Assembly: GCA_018335615.1 (NCBI GenBank) | Contig: JAGXRS010000170.1 | Location: 1 to 5,829 of the forward strand | Origin: Hydrogenophaga sp. | GTDB taxonomy: Bacteria > Pseudomonadota > Gammaproteobacteria > Burkholderiales > Burkholderiaceae_C | Direction of reading: 5' to 3' | Length of the DNA: 5,829 nucleotides | Shown here: one piece after another, positions 5,800-5,829 of the stretch | Layout of the letters: every line of letters starts with the position of its first letter | Position numbering within the stretch: the stretch's first letter is position 1 | Translations under genes and position numbers: made by a program | Notes under the pieces: generated by a model | Databases searched by the model: none | Told to the model about the DNA's origin: nothing | The model's input: the letters and a program-made list of their open reading frames with translations, nothing else

Positions 5800-5829
5800 T
5801 CAGCGCATGAAGCGGCCCGCCCCGTCCAC
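5800..5829 (-). CDS. Possible C-terminal end of a convergent gene
   Basis: On the minus strand the frame from the window edge reads VDGAGRFMR followed by TGA at 5802-5800. Placement just beyond the hairpin, convergent with the universal stress gene, makes a gene end plausible. Nine residues are too few to name a family, and an open stretch this short can occur by chance. Confidence 0.25.
   Translation of the reverse strand: MDGAGRFMR

Overview
The window is GC-rich DNA with codon use and gene content typical of a betaproteobacterium. A Burkholderiales/Comamonadaceae-like host (Hydrogenophaga, Acidovorax and relatives) is my inference. It rests on the close match to FdsA/FdsB-type formate dehydrogenase families and on a dispersed palindromic repeat (core CCTGAGCCTGTCGAAGG) that I recall as common in such genomes. 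The species cannot be fixed from the sequence.

Layout. Positions 1-116 hold the first codons of a minus-strand gene, probably a ModE/LysR-like helix-turn-helix regulator, cut by the window edge. Positions 117-283 are the divergent promoter region. Positions 284-2050 encode a 588-residue diaphorase (beta) subunit of a soluble NAD-dependent formate dehydrogenase in which the NuoE-like (FdsG) and NuoF-like (FdsB) parts are one polypeptide. Positions 2047-5073 encode the 1008-residue molybdenum/tungsten catalytic alpha subunit, overlapping the beta gene by ATGA. Positions 5074-5327 are intergenic: an 11-unit hexanucleotide tandem repeat, then a possible FNR/ANR-type promoter. Positions 5328-5765 encode a 145-residue ATP-binding-type universal stress protein, followed by a GC-rich hairpin and possibly the tail of a convergent gene.

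How it works together. The alpha subunit oxidises formate to CO2 at a bis-MGD metal centre. Electrons pass through its Fe-S clusters to the [2Fe-2S], [4Fe-4S] and FMN centres of the beta subunit, which reduces NAD+. The two-gene arrangement resembles the two-subunit tungsten FDH1 of Methylobacterium extorquens more than the multi-gene fdsGBACD operon. No fdsG, fdsC or fdsD is present between these genes or in the rest of the window.

The most unusual feature is a cluster of three palindromic repeat copies (about 2455-2665) inside the alpha-subunit reading frame. It keeps the frame open and adds roughly 60-70 residues of low-complexity linker between the N-terminal [2Fe-2S] domain and the ferredoxin-like domain. 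This is a protein-coding REP-like insertion in an otherwise intact catalytic subunit.
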